Assembly: GCA_965198875.1 (NCBI GenBank)
Contig: CBDAPU010000001.1
Span: 620,001-684,000, forward strand
DNA length: 64,000 bases
Direction: 5' to 3'
From: CBDAPU01 sp965198875
GTDB taxonomy: Bacteria > Pseudomonadota > Gammaproteobacteria > Eutrophobiales > Eutrophobiaceae
Shown here one piece after another: positions 29,368 through 39,190 of this stretch (the first letter of the stretch is position 1; each line of letters begins with the position of its first letter). The notes under the pieces are model-generated. The model searched no databases and was not told the DNA's origin. It saw only the letters and a program-made list of their open reading frames with translations. The position numbers and the translations under genes were made by a program.

Positions 29368-30138
29368 GTGACAGTTAAACTCCACTATGAAATGCTAGGG
29401 ACAGGCGCCCCCGTCATGATTCTTCATGGACTGTTTGGCTCTGGTCGTAACTGGTTCAGTATCGCAAAAAAACTGGCGGGCGCACGGCAACTCATTCTTG
29501 TGGATCTCAGAAACCACGGCCAGAGCGCTCATACCGCCGACATGTCTTTTCAGCACATGGCAGATGATATTAAAGCGCTTGTCGATACGCTTGATCTGCA
29601 AAAAGTGGATGTTATCGGCCACAGCATGGGTGGCAAGGTCGCCATGATGTTTGCATTGAATTACCCGGATAACTTAAAACGTCTGCTGATCATGGATGTG
29701 GCCCCCAAGACTTATCACACCGATTTTGCTGAGTTGATCGAGCACATGGACAGTCTTCCACTAACTGCGATCAGATCAAGAAAAGAAGCGGATACACACC
29801 TGGCGAGGGCGATACCACAGGAGGGCTTAAGGTCATTTCTACTCCATAACCTGGCCCGGGAAGCGGGCAGGTTCATCTGGCGCATCAACCTCGCCGCCAT
29901 CAGGAATAATCTGGCCACACTGTGTGCATTTCCGAACTCCTTTAAGCATACCCACAGCTTAGCCCCCGCATTGTTCCTGGCAGGTGCAACCTCTAACTAT
30001 CTGGCTGAGGAAGATCATGAATACATAAAAGCGCTGTTTCCCAACGCCACTTTTATCAACATCGAGCATGCCGGTCACTGGTTACATGCCGATCAGCCCG
30101 AGGCCGTGCTGGCGGAGATCAATCGTTTTTTAATCTAG
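29368..30138 (+). CDS. Alpha/beta-hydrolase, YbfF-like esterase
   Basis: 256 residues from GTG 29368 (VTVKLHYEMLGTGAPVMILHG). The oxyanion HGLFGSGRNW block, nucleophile GHSMGGK, and catalytic His in HAGHWLHADQPE give a full triad with the YbfF/acyl-CoA-thioesterase-like pattern. Broad short-chain esterase activity is likely. An upstream TTG (29332) adds 12 residues with no family similarity. argG follows on the same strand 73 bp later. Confidence 0.88.
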   Translation: MTVKLHYEMLGTGAPVMILHGLFGSGRNWFSIAKKLAGARQLILVDLRNHGQSAHTADMSFQHMADDIKALVDTLDLQKVDVIGHSMGGKVAMMFALNYPDNLKRLLIMDVAPKTYHTDFAELIEHMDSLPLTAIRSRKEADTHLARAIPQEGLRSFLLHNLAREAGRFIWRINLAAIRNNLATLCAFPNSFKHTHSLAPALFLAGATSNYLAEEDHEYIKALFPNATFINIEHAGHWLHADQPEAVLAEINRFLI

Positions 30139-30211
30139 CGGGAACCTGTCTTATCCTGTACACATCAATGCCTTGCCATTAGAATTGGCGCTCTTTTCTA
30201 ACTTCTTATCC

Positions 30212-31429
30212 ATGATAGATAAATCCATTAGCAAAGTCGTGCTCGCATACTCCGGCGGGCTGGACACATCGGTGATCCTGAAGTGGCTACAGGATACCTA
30301 CGGCTGTGAAGTGGTGACGTTTACCGCAGATATCGGCCAGGGTGAAGAGGTGTCGACGGCGAGAAGCAAGGCCGAAGCGCTGGGTGTTAAGGAGATTTAT
30401 ATTGAAGACTTGGTGGAAGAGTATGTGCGTGATTTTGTCTTTCCGATGTTCAGGGCCAATACCGTTTATGAGGGTGAGTATTTATTGGGCACTTCCATTG
30501 CCCGGCCCCTGGTAGCAAAACGCCTGGTGGAAATCGCAGAAGAGACCGGTGCGGACGCTATCGCCCACGGCGCCACAGGTAAAGGCAATGACCAGGTGCG
30601 GTTCGAGTTAGGCGCTTATGCCTTAAAACCGGATATAAACGTGATCGCCCCCTGGCGTGAATGGGACCTGAATGCCAGGGAAAAATTACTCGCCTACGCC
30701 GAGCGACATCACATCCCCATTGAGGCAAAACGTGAAGGCGCCTCACCTTATTCCATGGACGCCAATCTACTGCATATTTCCTTCGAAGGTGGCGAGCTGG
30801 AAGACCCCTGGCAAGAGGCGGACGAGACTATGTGGCGCTGGTCGGTCGCACCTGAACACGCCCCTGATCAGGCCGAGATCATTGAGATGGATTTCAGTCA
30901 CGGTGATGCAACGGCGTTAAATGGAATCACTATGTCCCCCGGTCATCTGTTAAAGACCCTGAACGAGATGGGTGGTAAACATGGTATAGGTCGAGCGGAT
31001 ATTGTGGAGAACCGCTATGTGGGGATGAAATCTCGCGGCTGTTATGAAACACCCGGCGGCACGATATTGCTCAAAGCCCACCGTGCCATGGAGTCCCTGA
31101 CCCTGGACCGCGAACTGGCGCATCTAAAAGATGAGCTCATGCCACGCTATGCAAACATGATCTATAACGGCTATTGGTGGAGCCCGGAGCGTCTGGCATT
31201 ACAGAGACTCATTGATGCGACGCAAACAACAGTTAATGGCACAGTCAGATTAAAACTGTATAAAGGCAATGTTATCGTCAGCGGTCGAAGATCGGACACG
31301 GACAGCCTGTTCGATGAGAGCATCGCCACCTTTGAAGACGATGCCGGCAGTTATGATCAAAAAGATGCGGCAGGCTTCATCAAGCTCAATGCGTTAAGGT
31401 TAAAACTGCAAAAATTAGGACAGGCGTGA
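30212..31429 (+). CDS. argG: Argininosuccinate synthase
   Basis: Arginine biosynthesis enzyme joining citrulline and aspartate with ATP (405 residues, standard length). The PP-loop is AYSGGLDTSVI near the N-terminus; HGATGKGNDQVRFE and the C-terminal LKGIN-type substrate loops follow. The start at 30212 (MIDKSISKVVLAYSGG) fits homologues; a frame extends back to 30173 without support. Confidence 0.97.
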   Translation: MIDKSISKVVLAYSGGLDTSVILKWLQDTYGCEVVTFTADIGQGEEVSTARSKAEALGVKEIYIEDLVEEYVRDFVFPMFRANTVYEGEYLLGTSIARPLVAKRLVEIAEETGADAIAHGATGKGNDQVRFELGAYALKPDINVIAPWREWDLNAREKLLAYAERHHIPIEAKREGASPYSMDANLLHISFEGGELEDPWQEADETMWRWSVAPEHAPDQAEIIEMDFSHGDATALNGITMSPGHLLKTLNEMGGKHGIGRADIVENRYVGMKSRGCYETPGGTILLKAHRAMESLTLDRELAHLKDELMPRYANMIYNGYWWSPERLALQRLIDATQTTVNGTVRLKLYKGNVIVSGRRSDTDSLFDESIATFEDDAGSYDQKDAAGFIKLNALRLKLQKLGQA

Positions 31430-31430
31430 A

Positions 31431-31682
31431 GTGATGAGCAGTCATCCGTGCCTGTCGACCAGCGAACATCTATGGGATGGGCTGACGCTGTCCGGTCATG
31501 GCGACCTCGCCAAGCCCAGGCCGCTCATCTCGCTTTGCCCTGCATGCGCTGATGGCGTCTACCTGGCACGGGCCCTTAACCAGGCATCCCGACATCTGCC
31601 TGTGCGATGCGCCTGTCTGCAAGATTTTTCCATGCTGATTATGAAACTTGTTGAGCGAGTCCAAAAAATCGGTGGCAGATAA
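31431..31682 (+). CDS. Possible small hypothetical protein after argG
   Basis: 83 codons beginning GTG ATG two bases after the argG stop. It has a few cysteines (LCPACADG, CACLQDF) but no recognised domain, and no Shine-Dalgarno distinct from the argG end. The position directly after argG is the only support. It may be untranslated. Confidence 0.25.
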   Translation: MMSSHPCLSTSEHLWDGLTLSGHGDLAKPRPLISLCPACADGVYLARALNQASRHLPVRCACLQDFSMLIMKLVERVQKIGGR

Positions 31683-32054
31683 AAAATCTATCATTATTTA
31701 TCCTCATAACTGTTATTTGTCCGCGATCTGTCAGTTGTCTTAATCCCGGGAACATACTTTAGATAACCTAATCTTGCCTCTTTTTATTCATTCTTACTGG
31801 TTCATCGCCCATAAAACACCTCTGCTAGTCCATACCATTTTTAACACCTTCGTTTATTCTCGCAAACCGCCTTGTATCAATCCTGGCTCTCTCTTTCCAT
31901 GATCGTATTTTGAAGTTTCATTTTATGCGCCTGGCGATCTATCGCACTCATCAGGAGCTGAATGGGAGCGCAATGTCACTATGCCGACTACGGGGTTAAA
32001 GGCTTTTATCGCATCGGGACTATACGATAAAAGTGGATGTGGCAATAAATCCCG
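31683..32054. other. Intergenic region between argG and ETF-QO
   Basis: About 370 bp, AT-richer than its surroundings, between the plus-strand argG unit and the minus-strand ETF-QO stop. I see no gene, terminator hairpin or repeat. Confidence 0.4.
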
Positions 32055-33701
32055 CTACATATTGGGGTAATTAGGGCCGCCGCCTTCAGGTGTTACCCAG
32101 ATGATATTCTGGGTTGGGTCTTTGATATCGCAGGTTTTACAATGCACGCAATTCTGTGCGTTGATTTGTAATCTCGCATGAGCGCCTTGTTCAACAATTT
32201 CATACACGCCCGCCGGGCAATAGCGCCGCTCAGGTGCGTCATAGGTCTTTAGGTTGATGTTGATGGGTACCGCATCATCTTTTAAGAGCAGGTGGCAGGG
32301 TTGGTCTTCTTCATGGTTAGTATTGGAGATAAAGACGGAGGATAGCCTGTCAAAACTCAATACACCATCGGGTTTCGGATACTGAATTGCTTCACACTCG
32401 GCGGCCGGTTTTAGGCATTCATGATCGGGCTGTGTGTCCTTGAGATGCACTGGTAACCTTCCGTAGCACAGGTTCTGTTCAATAAAATTAAAGACGCCCC
32501 CCAGATACACGCCAAATTTATGCAGGGCGGCGCCAAAATTACGTGCACGGTACATCTCATCATAAGCCCAGGAGCGATGGAAATGCGCGTGATATACATC
32601 CAGGTCTTTACCTGCCCCATCTGCATTTTGCAGCTCGGAGAATAACGTCTCGGCAGCCACCATGCCGGACTTCATCGCTGTGTGCGTGCCTTTGATCTTG
32701 GCAAAGTTCAGGGTGCCGGCATCACAACCGATCAACAGGGCGCCGGGCATGGACAGCTTTGGCAGAGAGTGCAAACCACCCTTAGTGATGGCCCTGGCGC
32801 CATAGGCGATCCGGCGAGCGCCGCCCAGTGTTTTCGCGATAAGCGGATGGTGTTTGAGTCGCTGAAACTCATCAAATGGACTGACATAGGGATTGGGATA
32901 ATTTAAATCTATAATTAAACCCACAACGACCTGATTATCTTCCAGGTGGTAGAGAAAAAAACCGCCACAAGTCCCCTTTGATAAGGGCCAGCCCGTACCA
33001 TGAACCACCAGCCCTGGTTGACACTTCTCGGGCTCTATTTCCCAAAGCTCTTTCATCCCCAGCCCGTAGTGCTGTGGCTCGCTGTCCTTGTCCAGGTTGA
33101 ATTTTTCAATCACCTGTCTTCCCAAATGCCCGCGACTACCTTCTGCAAACACGGTGTACTTTGCGTGCAATTCCAGCCCCGGCACATAGGTATCTTTGCG
33201 CTCGCCATGGGCGGTTCTTCCCATATCGCCTGTCGCCACGCCCCTGATAGCGCCAGCCTCGTTGTAGAGGATCTCAGCGGCCGCAAACCCAGGGTAAATT
33301 TCCACTTCAAGCGCTTCGGCCTGCTCCGCCAACCAGCGACACACATTGCCCAGGCTAACCACATAATTGCCCTGATTATGCATGCTACGTGGCACCAGGA
33401 AGTGAGGCACCTTGATGGCGGAGTTCGCATGGGTAAAAAAATAGACCGCATCCTCACTGACGGGTGTGTTCAAAGGGGCGCCCCTGTCCCGCCAGTCGGG
33501 GAGCAGCTCATTTAACGCCCGTGGTTCCAGCACAGCGCCTGAGAGAATATGCGCCCCCACCTCGGAGCCTTTTTCCAGGACACAGACGGACAATTCCATC
33601 TTCTTTTCAGCCGCCAGTTGTTTTAAGCGAATGGCCGATGACAGGCCGGCAGGGCCAGCGCCCACGATGACGACATCATATTCCATGCACTCACGTCCCA
33701 T
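32055..33701 (-). CDS. Electron-transfer flavoprotein:ubiquinone oxidoreductase
   Basis: 548 residues from ATG 33701, which has AGAGGT seven bases upstream; the frame continues to 33737. FAD-binding VVIVGAGPAGLSSAIRLKQL opens the protein. The C-terminus has the [4Fe-4S] site CVHCKTCDIKDP and ends GGGPNYPNM, as in ETF-QO. The enzyme passes electrons from reduced ETF (fatty-acid and amino-acid oxidation) to the quinone pool at the inner membrane. No etfAB genes are in view. Confidence 0.96.
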   Translation of the reverse strand: MGRECMEYDVVIVGAGPAGLSSAIRLKQLAAEKKMELSVCVLEKGSEVGAHILSGAVLEPRALNELLPDWRDRGAPLNTPVSEDAVYFFTHANSAIKVPHFLVPRSMHNQGNYVVSLGNVCRWLAEQAEALEVEIYPGFAAAEILYNEAGAIRGVATGDMGRTAHGERKDTYVPGLELHAKYTVFAEGSRGHLGRQVIEKFNLDKDSEPQHYGLGMKELWEIEPEKCQPGLVVHGTGWPLSKGTCGGFFLYHLEDNQVVVGLIIDLNYPNPYVSPFDEFQRLKHHPLIAKTLGGARRIAYGARAITKGGLHSLPKLSMPGALLIGCDAGTLNFAKIKGTHTAMKSGMVAAETLFSELQNADGAGKDLDVYHAHFHRSWAYDEMYRARNFGAALHKFGVYLGGVFNFIEQNLCYGRLPVHLKDTQPDHECLKPAAECEAIQYPKPDGVLSFDRLSSVFISNTNHEEDQPCHLLLKDDAVPININLKTYDAPERRYCPAGVYEIVEQGAHARLQINAQNCVHCKTCDIKDPTQNIIWVTPEGGGPNYPNM

Positions 33702-33986
33702 TGCATTACCTCTGATCGGACATAAAGATATGGGCAAGTATACAGGAACGTCTTATACAAGTGAGCCGCCCGATTGCCGGGAAACGGGGAGCTATTCCTT
33801 AACGAGACAACTTATCCGCCCCGTCCCTGTGGGCGCTATTCAGGCTCGCCAGGCTCGAGCCTTTGAGGTCACGCCCGGTGATGTGCCCGTTCACATAGGG
33901 GCAGGTTCTGCATGGACGTGTTTATGTTACGCCAGGCAGATGGATGGATGGATGCACAGGGGTGATCAAGCAGGTGTTTGCCGTGT

Positions 33987-35333
33987 TCATGAGGATACGC
34001 CGCTCCTTTGGGATAATGCCTCTTCCAATGTCTTCTTGCGACTCATTTCGCTTCTTATAAACTCAATCCATTGCTCAGCGGATTTTCGACTGCGTTTATC
34101 TCTGGATGCATTCTGCATGGATTGTAGCGCTGAGTTATATTGTTGCAATTCAATCTGTGCCGAGCCCAGCATCAGATAAGCCTGGTCTTTACGTTTAATG
34201 CCTCCCTTTTCCAAACCGCGGTTAATGGCGTCCACCGCATTTTTATATTGATTCAGATTGAGATACGCCTGACCAAGACGCACTTCCAGGTCGCCGTCTT
34301 TGGCCTTGCTGGCGGCCTGTTTCAATGGCGATATGGATCGCTTGCTGTGACCCGCCTGGATCCAGGCTTGGGATAACAGACGCAAGTTTTTCACCTTCTT
34401 CTCTATCTTGCCTTCCTTGATCCCTTTTTCCAGTACCAGCGCCGCTTTGTAGGGTACATCGTGCAACAGATAAAGATTCGCCAGGTTTAATTGCTGATTA
34501 CCTTTTTGAAGGTTACCACTTTCATACATCATCTCCATGATGGCCATCTGTTTGTCATAGCGTTTCAATTCTGAATAGGAACCCGCCATCGTCAACCAGT
34601 ATTCCGGCTTTGGATACAGTGCGACCATCTCTTTGAGCACCTCGATCATGTTCTTATAATCACCAAGATTAAAATAATTCACACGCATTAAGAGCAGTAG
34701 ATTCTCTTTCGGCTGATCCCCCCTGGCCTTCACCAGAGAATAGGCCTTCTTCAGTGGCGCCAGTGATTGTTTGTATTGCTCTAGCTGGTAGTAAGCCTGC
34801 CCCAACAACATATAGGCGTTTTCAGTGGGCCTCTCCGTGCGCGCAAACCACTTATTGATGATCTGGATGGCTTTTTTGTAGTCTTCAATAATGAAATACA
34901 ACTGCGCCAGCGTATAAAGTGAATTGATCTCCAGGGCCTCGGGCAATTCCGGTTGTTGTAGCACCTTCTCATAGGAGCGGATAGCGTCCCTGTACTGCTC
35001 CAGGGTAAAATACGTGTAAGCGAAATAATTGTATAACTGTGCTTTTTCATAAGGCGTCAGTTTCGGCTGTTTCTCCAGATCACCTAACACCGAAAGCCCC
35101 TGTTTATAATTTTTCGCCTCTATCAACTCTTGCGCCTCGGTGAGTTTTTTATAGACCTTCTCACCCATGGAAGCGGCCTTTCTGGTTTTACGTTTCTCGC
35201 CTGATCCGCCCTCATCCGCCCAGATCACCGGCCCATAGGCGCTCATTAAAGTGGATGTGATAAACAGCGCAACCACGAGCATTACGCTGTGTTGAAATGA
35301 CTTGAACACCGTAGCATGCTGGATATGTTTCAT
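33987..35333 (-). CDS. Periplasmic TPR-repeat protein of the TonB operon
   Basis: 448 residues. A signal peptide (HSVMLVVALFITSTLMSAYG) leads into a basic linker, then at least eight tetratricopeptide units such as YEKAQLYNYFAYTYFTLEQYRDAIRSYEKVLQ, ending with a charged helix. Last gene of the DUF3450–TtpC–ExbB–ExbD–TonB operon, 12 bp after tonB. TPR proteins in this place are part of TonB2-type systems and probably organise the periplasmic side. Confidence 0.88.
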   Translation of the reverse strand: MKHIQHATVFKSFQHSVMLVVALFITSTLMSAYGPVIWADEGGSGEKRKTRKAASMGEKVYKKLTEAQELIEAKNYKQGLSVLGDLEKQPKLTPYEKAQLYNYFAYTYFTLEQYRDAIRSYEKVLQQPELPEALEINSLYTLAQLYFIIEDYKKAIQIINKWFARTERPTENAYMLLGQAYYQLEQYKQSLAPLKKAYSLVKARGDQPKENLLLLMRVNYFNLGDYKNMIEVLKEMVALYPKPEYWLTMAGSYSELKRYDKQMAIMEMMYESGNLQKGNQQLNLANLYLLHDVPYKAALVLEKGIKEGKIEKKVKNLRLLSQAWIQAGHSKRSISPLKQAASKAKDGDLEVRLGQAYLNLNQYKNAVDAINRGLEKGGIKRKDQAYLMLGSAQIELQQYNSALQSMQNASRDKRSRKSAEQWIEFIRSEMSRKKTLEEALSQRSGVSS

Positions 35334-35345
35334 CTTCGCCCCCCG

Positions 35346-35966
35346 TCAGTCTTCAATTTCAAACGTGATCTTGTTTTGCACCCCGGGCACCTCGATGGGT
35401 TCGCCGTCCACCACCCGGGGTTTGTACTTAAACTTCGCCGCCGCCTGTATGGCCGCTTTGTTAAAGATGTTACTGGGTTTCGCCTCAACCACCTGTATAT
35501 CCCGTGTCGCCCCCTGTTTTGTTACCGTGAATTGCACAATCACATAACCTTCAATGCCTCTGGATAGGGCCCGTCTTGGGTAGATAGGCTGAACCTTGAC
35601 AATCGGCAGATATTCACCATCACTGGGGGCAAGGCCAAAACCACTGGCGTTTAATTTAATACTGGTCGTCACCGGGCCGGCGGTGACCGCCATGGTCCCG
35701 GTTTCCGGGGTGATATCATCCATGGAGGGTGGCGGTGGCTCAGGGGGCGGCTCATCGGGTTGCGGCGGTTTCTCCGGTGGTGGTTCCCGGCGATTGACCG
35801 TCTCACTTTGCTTGATGCGAACGAAATCCGGCAGGCGAAGGGATTTGGTTTTATCCAGATCCATGGTCGCTGACTGGATCAAATACTGCATCAGCCAGAA
35901 CAAACCAAATACGACAAAAAAGGTCGCCACTACCGCAACGCCACATCTTGCATATATATTCGTCAA
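35346..35966 (-). CDS. tonB: TonB-family energy transducer
   Basis: 206 residues: N-terminal membrane helix (VAVVATFFVVFGLFWLMQYLI), Pro-rich rigid linker (EPPPEKPPQPDEPPPEPPPPS), and C-terminal TonB domain (LPIVKVQPIYPRRALSRGIEGYVIVQFTV…KFKYKPRVVDGEPIE). The short linker is typical of the TonB2 type. It transmits energy from the ExbB/ExbD motor to outer-membrane receptors. Confidence 0.94.
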   Translation of the reverse strand: MTNIYARCGVAVVATFFVVFGLFWLMQYLIQSATMDLDKTKSLRLPDFVRIKQSETVNRREPPPEKPPQPDEPPPEPPPPSMDDITPETGTMAVTAGPVTTSIKLNASGFGLAPSDGEYLPIVKVQPIYPRRALSRGIEGYVIVQFTVTKQGATRDIQVVEAKPSNIFNKAAIQAAAKFKYKPRVVDGEPIEVPGVQNKITFEIED

Positions 35967-35978
35967 ACCACGAGCCTC

Positions 35979-36386
35979 TTATTTATTCGCTGATAAGGCG
36001 ATTTCCTCATCCGTAATACCGGCAAGATGCAAAGCGTCAATGACGCCGACCAGCATCTTGTTTTTCGACTCCTCATCCGCCTGGATCACGATGGAGCCTT
36101 CCGGGTTCTCCGAGCGCAGTCTTTTAACGTTCGGTATGACGGAGCGTATATCGATCTTCCGTTTCTCAATCCAGATATTATTCTTCGCATCGATGGCGAT
36201 CAAAATATTGGCCTTGTCCTGGACTGTGGCGGTTTGCGCCTCAGGCTTGTTCACATGCACACCCGCCTCTTTAATAAAATTGGCGGTGACAATGAAAAAG
36301 ATCAACATAATAAATACGATATCGATCAGGGGGGTGATATCAACATCGGACTCTTCCTGCTGGCTGGCTTGTGAGATTCTACGCAT
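35979..36386 (-). CDS. exbD: ExbD/TolR biopolymer transport protein
   Basis: 135 residues with the family start: DVDITPLIDIVFIMLIFFIV, containing the proton-path Asp in the single membrane helix. A small periplasmic domain ends the protein. It works with the two ExbB-type proteins encoded upstream. Confidence 0.93.
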   Translation of the reverse strand: MRRISQASQQEESDVDITPLIDIVFIMLIFFIVTANFIKEAGVHVNKPEAQTATVQDKANILIAIDAKNNIWIEKRKIDIRSVIPNVKRLRSENPEGSIVIQADEESKNKMLVGVIDALHLAGITDEEIALSANK

Positions 36387-36431
36387 CGTTTCACCTCAGT
36401 ATTGACATTGGTTATCTCTTAAACACATGCA

Positions 36432-37013
36432 CTAATGATCCATCGTCATTTGCTCTGAGAGCTTTTCTATTTCCACCGTTGCCTTACTGCTTAACCACAC
36501 ACTGATAAAATAGCCTGACAGGGCGGCCACCAAACCGGACATGGTGGGAATCGTCGCCTGGGTGACGCCGGCGGCCATGGCACGGGCATTACTGGAGCCC
36601 AAAAAAGCCATCACTTCAAATACAGTGATCATGCCGGTTACGGTGCCTAACAGGCCGACAAGCGGGCACAGGGCGACACACACTTTGATGAGGCTCAGAA
36701 ACTCATTGGTCTTTAACCTGACCTCGGAGATTAAACCTTCCCGTACACGGTGGGCATGCCATGATTTTCGCTCTGCACGCCCCTCCCACTCATCCATGGC
36801 GTTTTGAGCGATCCCTTCATGGACAAAATAGAAATAAAAAAAACGCTCCAGAATGAAGATCCACATGATCACCAGCACCACGGCGACGATGGGGATGACG
36901 GGGCCGCCAATTTCAAAGAAATCCTGCACCGCCTCCCAGGCATTCACCACCACCTGCTCAAGGCCAATAACCGAGGCGATAGCGCGAAAAATGTAATAGA
37001 TAAAATCTAGCAC
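36432..37013 (-). CDS. exbB: ExbB-type MotA/TolQ/ExbB proton channel protein
   Basis: 193 residues with three predicted membrane segments. The ExbB core is VCVALCPLVGLLGTVTGMITVFEVMAF…AGVTQATIPTMSGLVAALSGYFI. It forms the proton channel with ExbD. It sits 6 bp after the larger MotA/TolQ/ExbB protein, so both are made together. Confidence 0.93.
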   Translation of the reverse strand: MLDFIYYIFRAIASVIGLEQVVVNAWEAVQDFFEIGGPVIPIVAVVLVIMWIFILERFFYFYFVHEGIAQNAMDEWEGRAERKSWHAHRVREGLISEVRLKTNEFLSLIKVCVALCPLVGLLGTVTGMITVFEVMAFLGSSNARAMAAGVTQATIPTMSGLVAALSGYFISVWLSSKATVEIEKLSEQMTMDH

Positions 37014-37019
37014 AACGGA

Positions 37020-38414
37020 TTACGCTGACTGGCGCTTCTTCTCAGAGGACTGGGCGACAAATCCGGTGGCCTGCTCTTCGAGCACCTCGATCAGTTTTCT
37101 GCTCTGCCCCGCCATAATGCTATGCAGAAACACCGTCGGGATGGCAACGCACAGTCCCAACATGGTGGTGATCAGCGCCTGGGATATACCACCGGCCATC
37201 ATTCTGGGGTCGCCGGCGCCATGCAGGGTAATGGCCTGGAAGGTGAGGATCATACCTATCACCGTACCTAGCAGACCGAGCAGCGGCGCAACCACGGAGA
37301 TCACTTTCACCAGTGTATTAAAACGGCTCAGCTTGGGTACTTCCCGTAGCACCGCCTCACCCAGTTTTAATTCCAGCGATTCGATATCAAGCCCCCTGTT
37401 TTGTTGATAAATCGCCAACACCCGCCCTAATGGATTGCCGGGACTGGGCGCATCGGGATTACGTTTTTGTGCGGAGACTTTCATGTCTACGAAGAGCATC
37501 CATATTATTCTCACCAGGGCAACCACAAAGCCGATGGCGCCCAAGAGGATGATGATCATGCCAACCGTGCCGCCTTGTGTTGTTGCCCGCTCCCTCCAGG
37601 TGGGCAGATCGGCTAATTGCCCGAGCAAACTCCCCTTGCTGGGGTCCAGCGCAAACGCCACCACTGCACCAGTTGGCGCCACCGTTAAGTCCTCGGCGGT
37701 GCTCAAAATCCTGTCCTCCGGTTGCTTGGGTAGCTCGGAGACGGCGCCCGTTTTATTGTCATACCTCAGGAACTTACCATCGGCGACGATGTTAAACGTG
37801 CCGATGCGGATGACGTCTTTCTGCACCAGATCGCCACCTTGCACGAGAACATCGCCTTTGAACTTTTTCACTTTGCCTGTTTCGGTCATCTCCCGCTGGA
37901 TCTCATACCAGAGACGTTCAATTTCCGCCATGCTGGGTAGCTCATCGCCCGTGGCCATTTTCGCCGCCAGGCCATTTAGAAACTCACCTCTTTCGGGGTA
38001 TTCAATCTGGGTTAGGGAATTGTCAAATGTGGCTCGGATATCGGTTGAGGCGGTTTGTATGACGCCGAAGAGTTCTTTTAATTCACCCAGACTTTTTTCC
38101 AGCTCCACCTTGAGCACATCCAGTTCGTCCTGATTGGCTTCAAAGCGAACCTCCAGTTGCTCGCTGATCTGCTCCAGGCGGGCACGTTCGGCTTTCGCCT
38201 CTGTGATCAGCTGCGCCTGGCGCGCCTTGTTTTTCATGAACTCGGCCTCACGGGTCTTGTTCTCCCGGGTATCCTTGACGGCGCCTTCTTCTACCTGCCT
38301 CAGCAACGCATCCAGGCTCACAGGGTCTGCGGCCACCGAGCCGCCAGTCAAGCCCAGGGCGCCGATCATAAACGATGAGATAAGTACTGTTTTTATTGTT
38401 TTCATGATCTTCAC
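37020..38414 (-). CDS. TtpC-like MotA/TolQ/ExbB protein with periplasmic extension
   Basis: 464 residues. A signal sequence (VLISSFMIGALGLTGGSVAA) leads a periplasmic coiled-coil half (~30–130; alternating Glu/Lys/Leu), followed by a beta region. The ExbB-type channel half (SVVAPLLGLLGTVIGMILTFQAI…GGISQALITTMLGLCVAIP) closes the protein. This fusion is characteristic of TtpC, the fourth component of Vibrio-type TonB2 systems. It overlaps the DUF3450 stop by 4 bp. Confidence 0.9.
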   Translation of the reverse strand: MKIMKTIKTVLISSFMIGALGLTGGSVAADPVSLDALLRQVEEGAVKDTRENKTREAEFMKNKARQAQLITEAKAERARLEQISEQLEVRFEANQDELDVLKVELEKSLGELKELFGVIQTASTDIRATFDNSLTQIEYPERGEFLNGLAAKMATGDELPSMAEIERLWYEIQREMTETGKVKKFKGDVLVQGGDLVQKDVIRIGTFNIVADGKFLRYDNKTGAVSELPKQPEDRILSTAEDLTVAPTGAVVAFALDPSKGSLLGQLADLPTWRERATTQGGTVGMIIILLGAIGFVVALVRIIWMLFVDMKVSAQKRNPDAPSPGNPLGRVLAIYQQNRGLDIESLELKLGEAVLREVPKLSRFNTLVKVISVVAPLLGLLGTVIGMILTFQAITLHGAGDPRMMAGGISQALITTMLGLCVAIPTVFLHSIMAGQSRKLIEVLEEQATGFVAQSSEKKRQSA

Positions 38415-39190
38415 TCCGGCGCGCTGACAGGCAAAATGAATAGTTCAGGGGCAATCTGTTTTTTCGCAATTTGTATTCCTTTCTTGATGTAGTTGCGGTA
38501 CTCGGCCGCATCGATGGGAACCCATGAACGTGACGCCTTATCCCAAACCGCATTGTGTTTGCCATCTTCGGACTGATACACCATGGACACACGACCGAAC
38601 CTCAGCACATTCGTATTCAGTTGTTTGCCATCAACATCCAGCACCTCGGTGTACGCATCCAGATTGCCGCCGAAGTCGGTCTCAATCTGATAGGCCTCAA
38701 ACACCTTGCGTAATTTCTCCGCACCGATGACCTGTGCATCGCCAATCACTTCTCTTAGCCTGGCTATCCGCTCTCGCCGTTCTTCTAAGTGGAAGGGCAT
38801 ATCCAGCTCGATGAATTGCTCCAGCGCATCGACCATGGAAAGCATGAGTGGAAAGATCTGTCGCTCAACGATAGCATTTTCGGCGATGGCGTTTCTCAGT
38901 TGCGCTTTCCTGTCCTCCTGGGCCTGGATCTGTTGGCGAAACAACTGATTGTAGACCTTTAGCCCCTCGATCACTTTCAGCTCCCGTTTGTACTGGGCGA
39001 TTAGCTTATCGGTAGACTCAACGATTTTACCAACGCGCTTCTGGGAGGCCTTGTTCCCATCGGCCCGCTTGATACTGCTATCCACCGCCGAGTCCACCTT
39101 ATCCGCCGAGAAGGCCACAGCATTCATGCCGACAACAAGGCACAGCATCAAGAGCTGTCGATATTTTATTGATCTGTATATTTTTTCCAT
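38411..39190 (-). CDS. DUF3450 periplasmic coiled-coil protein
   Basis: 259 residues with a signal peptide (LLMLCLVVGMNAVAFSA), a long coiled coil (KLIAQYKRELKVIEGLKVYNQLFRQQIQAQEDRKAQL), and a C-terminal domain with YQSEDGKHNAVWDKASRSWV. DUF3450 genes head TtpC–ExbB–ExbD–TonB operons. First gene of this six-gene operon; GGAGG lies about 14 bases before the ATG. Confidence 0.9.
   Translation of the reverse strand: MEKIYRSIKYRQLLMLCLVVGMNAVAFSADKVDSAVDSSIKRADGNKASQKRVGKIVESTDKLIAQYKRELKVIEGLKVYNQLFRQQIQAQEDRKAQLRNAIAENAIVERQIFPLMLSMVDALEQFIELDMPFHLEERRERIARLREVIGDAQVIGAEKLRKVFEAYQIETDFGGNLDAYTEVLDVDGKQLNTNVLRFGRVSMVYQSEDGKHNAVWDKASRSWVPIDAAEYRNYIKKGIQIAKKQIAPELFILPVSAPE

Noticed and set aside
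33466..34179. 237-codon plus-strand frame over the ETF-QO start and the gap behind it
   Set aside because: Antisense to ETF-QO for most of its length; composition follows that gene.
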